Below, one piece after another: positions 5,907 to 5,956 of a stretch of DNA of 5,956 nucleotides. A program made the translations under genes and the position numbers. The first letter of the stretch is position 1; each line of letters starts with the position of its first letter. The notes beneath the pieces were generated by a model, which was not told where the DNA came from, ran no database searches, and was given only the letters and a program-made list of their open reading frames with translations. Source of the stretch: Nitrospirota bacterium (GTDB lineage: Bacteria; Nitrospirota; Nitrospiria; Nitrospirales; Nitrospiraceae). Where the stretch lies: NCBI GenBank assembly GCA_016235225.1, contig JACRLS010000135.1, positions 631 to 6,586 of the forward strand. Direction: 5' to 3'.

Positions 5907-5935
5907 GTGACAAGCCGGGCCGTATACGCTATCAT
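5907..5935 (+). promoter_or_regulatory. Candidate sigma70 promoter in the gap after yebC
   Basis: GTGACA (5907-5912) and TATCAT (5930-5935) each match consensus at 5 of 6 positions and are separated by 17 bases, the optimal spacing. The predicted start point is near 5942, only about three bases before ATG 5945. The ruvA-like message could therefore be almost leaderless. No GGAGG-like site precedes that ATG, which agrees with this. Confidence 0.5.
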
Positions 5936-5944
5936 TCGCTTCGC

Positions 5945-5956
5945 ATGATCGGACGA
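5945..5956 (+). CDS. ruvA: 5' end of probable Holliday junction helicase subunit RuvA, partial
   Basis: Four codons are visible, ATG ATC GGA CGA, reading M-I-G-R. RuvA proteins commonly begin M-I-G-R-L-R-G or M-I-A-x-L-x-G. RuvA binds Holliday junctions as a tetramer and loads the RuvB motor. The gene order yebC-(ruvC)-ruvA-ruvB is widespread, and here the ATG lies 64 bases after yebC with no room for ruvC. The call depends on four residues and context; another gene starting by chance with these codons cannot be ruled out. The rest of the gene lies beyond the window. Confidence 0.45.

Noticed and set aside
4504..5913. Long - strand frame across the membrane genes and yebC
   Set aside because: It runs through three + strand genes and a promoter gap. 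No domain is visible.
1..5956. tRNA, rRNA, CRISPR arrays, insertion sequences
   Set aside because: No cloverleaf, rRNA-like segment, regularly spaced repeat, transposase motif or terminal inverted repeats were seen.

Overview
The window is GC-rich and densely coded, with all genes on the + strand. The gene set suggests a Gram-negative, probably non-photosynthetic chemolithotroph, most likely Nitrospira or a relative (Nitrospirota). It combines a CysN/C-type GTPase, an Mrp/NBP35 ATPase paired with a zinc-ribbon protein carrying PCP_red domains, and YebC followed by what looks like RuvA. The taxonomic call comes from gene content and remembered family distribution, not from a marker gene.

Region 1 (1-1966) is sulfur activation. 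The window opens on seven codons that look like the C-terminus of CysD, the catalytic subunit of ATP sulfurylase. A CysN-type regulatory GTPase follows, fused to an APS-kinase-like domain. The GTPase motifs are intact. The kinase-like domain keeps its P-loop and DGEN motif but has lost most of the APS-binding residues and the lid segment.

Region 2 (1967-3920) is an Fe-S type unit with its own candidate promoter (TTGACG and an extended -10). An Mrp/NBP35/ApbC-family ATPase is followed 54 bases later by a zinc-ribbon protein with two tandem PCP_red domains, the domain known from the C-terminus of protochlorophyllide reductase subunit B. The unit ends in a strong 13-bp hairpin resembling an intrinsic terminator.

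Region 3 (3954-5023) holds two membrane proteins 20 bases apart. One is a His-rich protein with a signal peptide and six predicted helices arranged as three related two-helix repeats. The other is a small protein of the 'PGLGQ ... DARRTA' TM2-like type.

Region 4 (5024-5956) has a second TTGAC/extended -10 promoter, then yebC, then a short gap with a good sigma70-like promoter whose expected start point lies only a few bases before an ATG opening M-I-G-R, the usual RuvA N-terminus. ruvC, common between yebC and ruvA, is absent here.

The most interesting items are the Mrp + PCP_red pair, the degenerate APS-kinase domain, the threefold-repeat membrane protein, and the possibly leaderless ruvA start.
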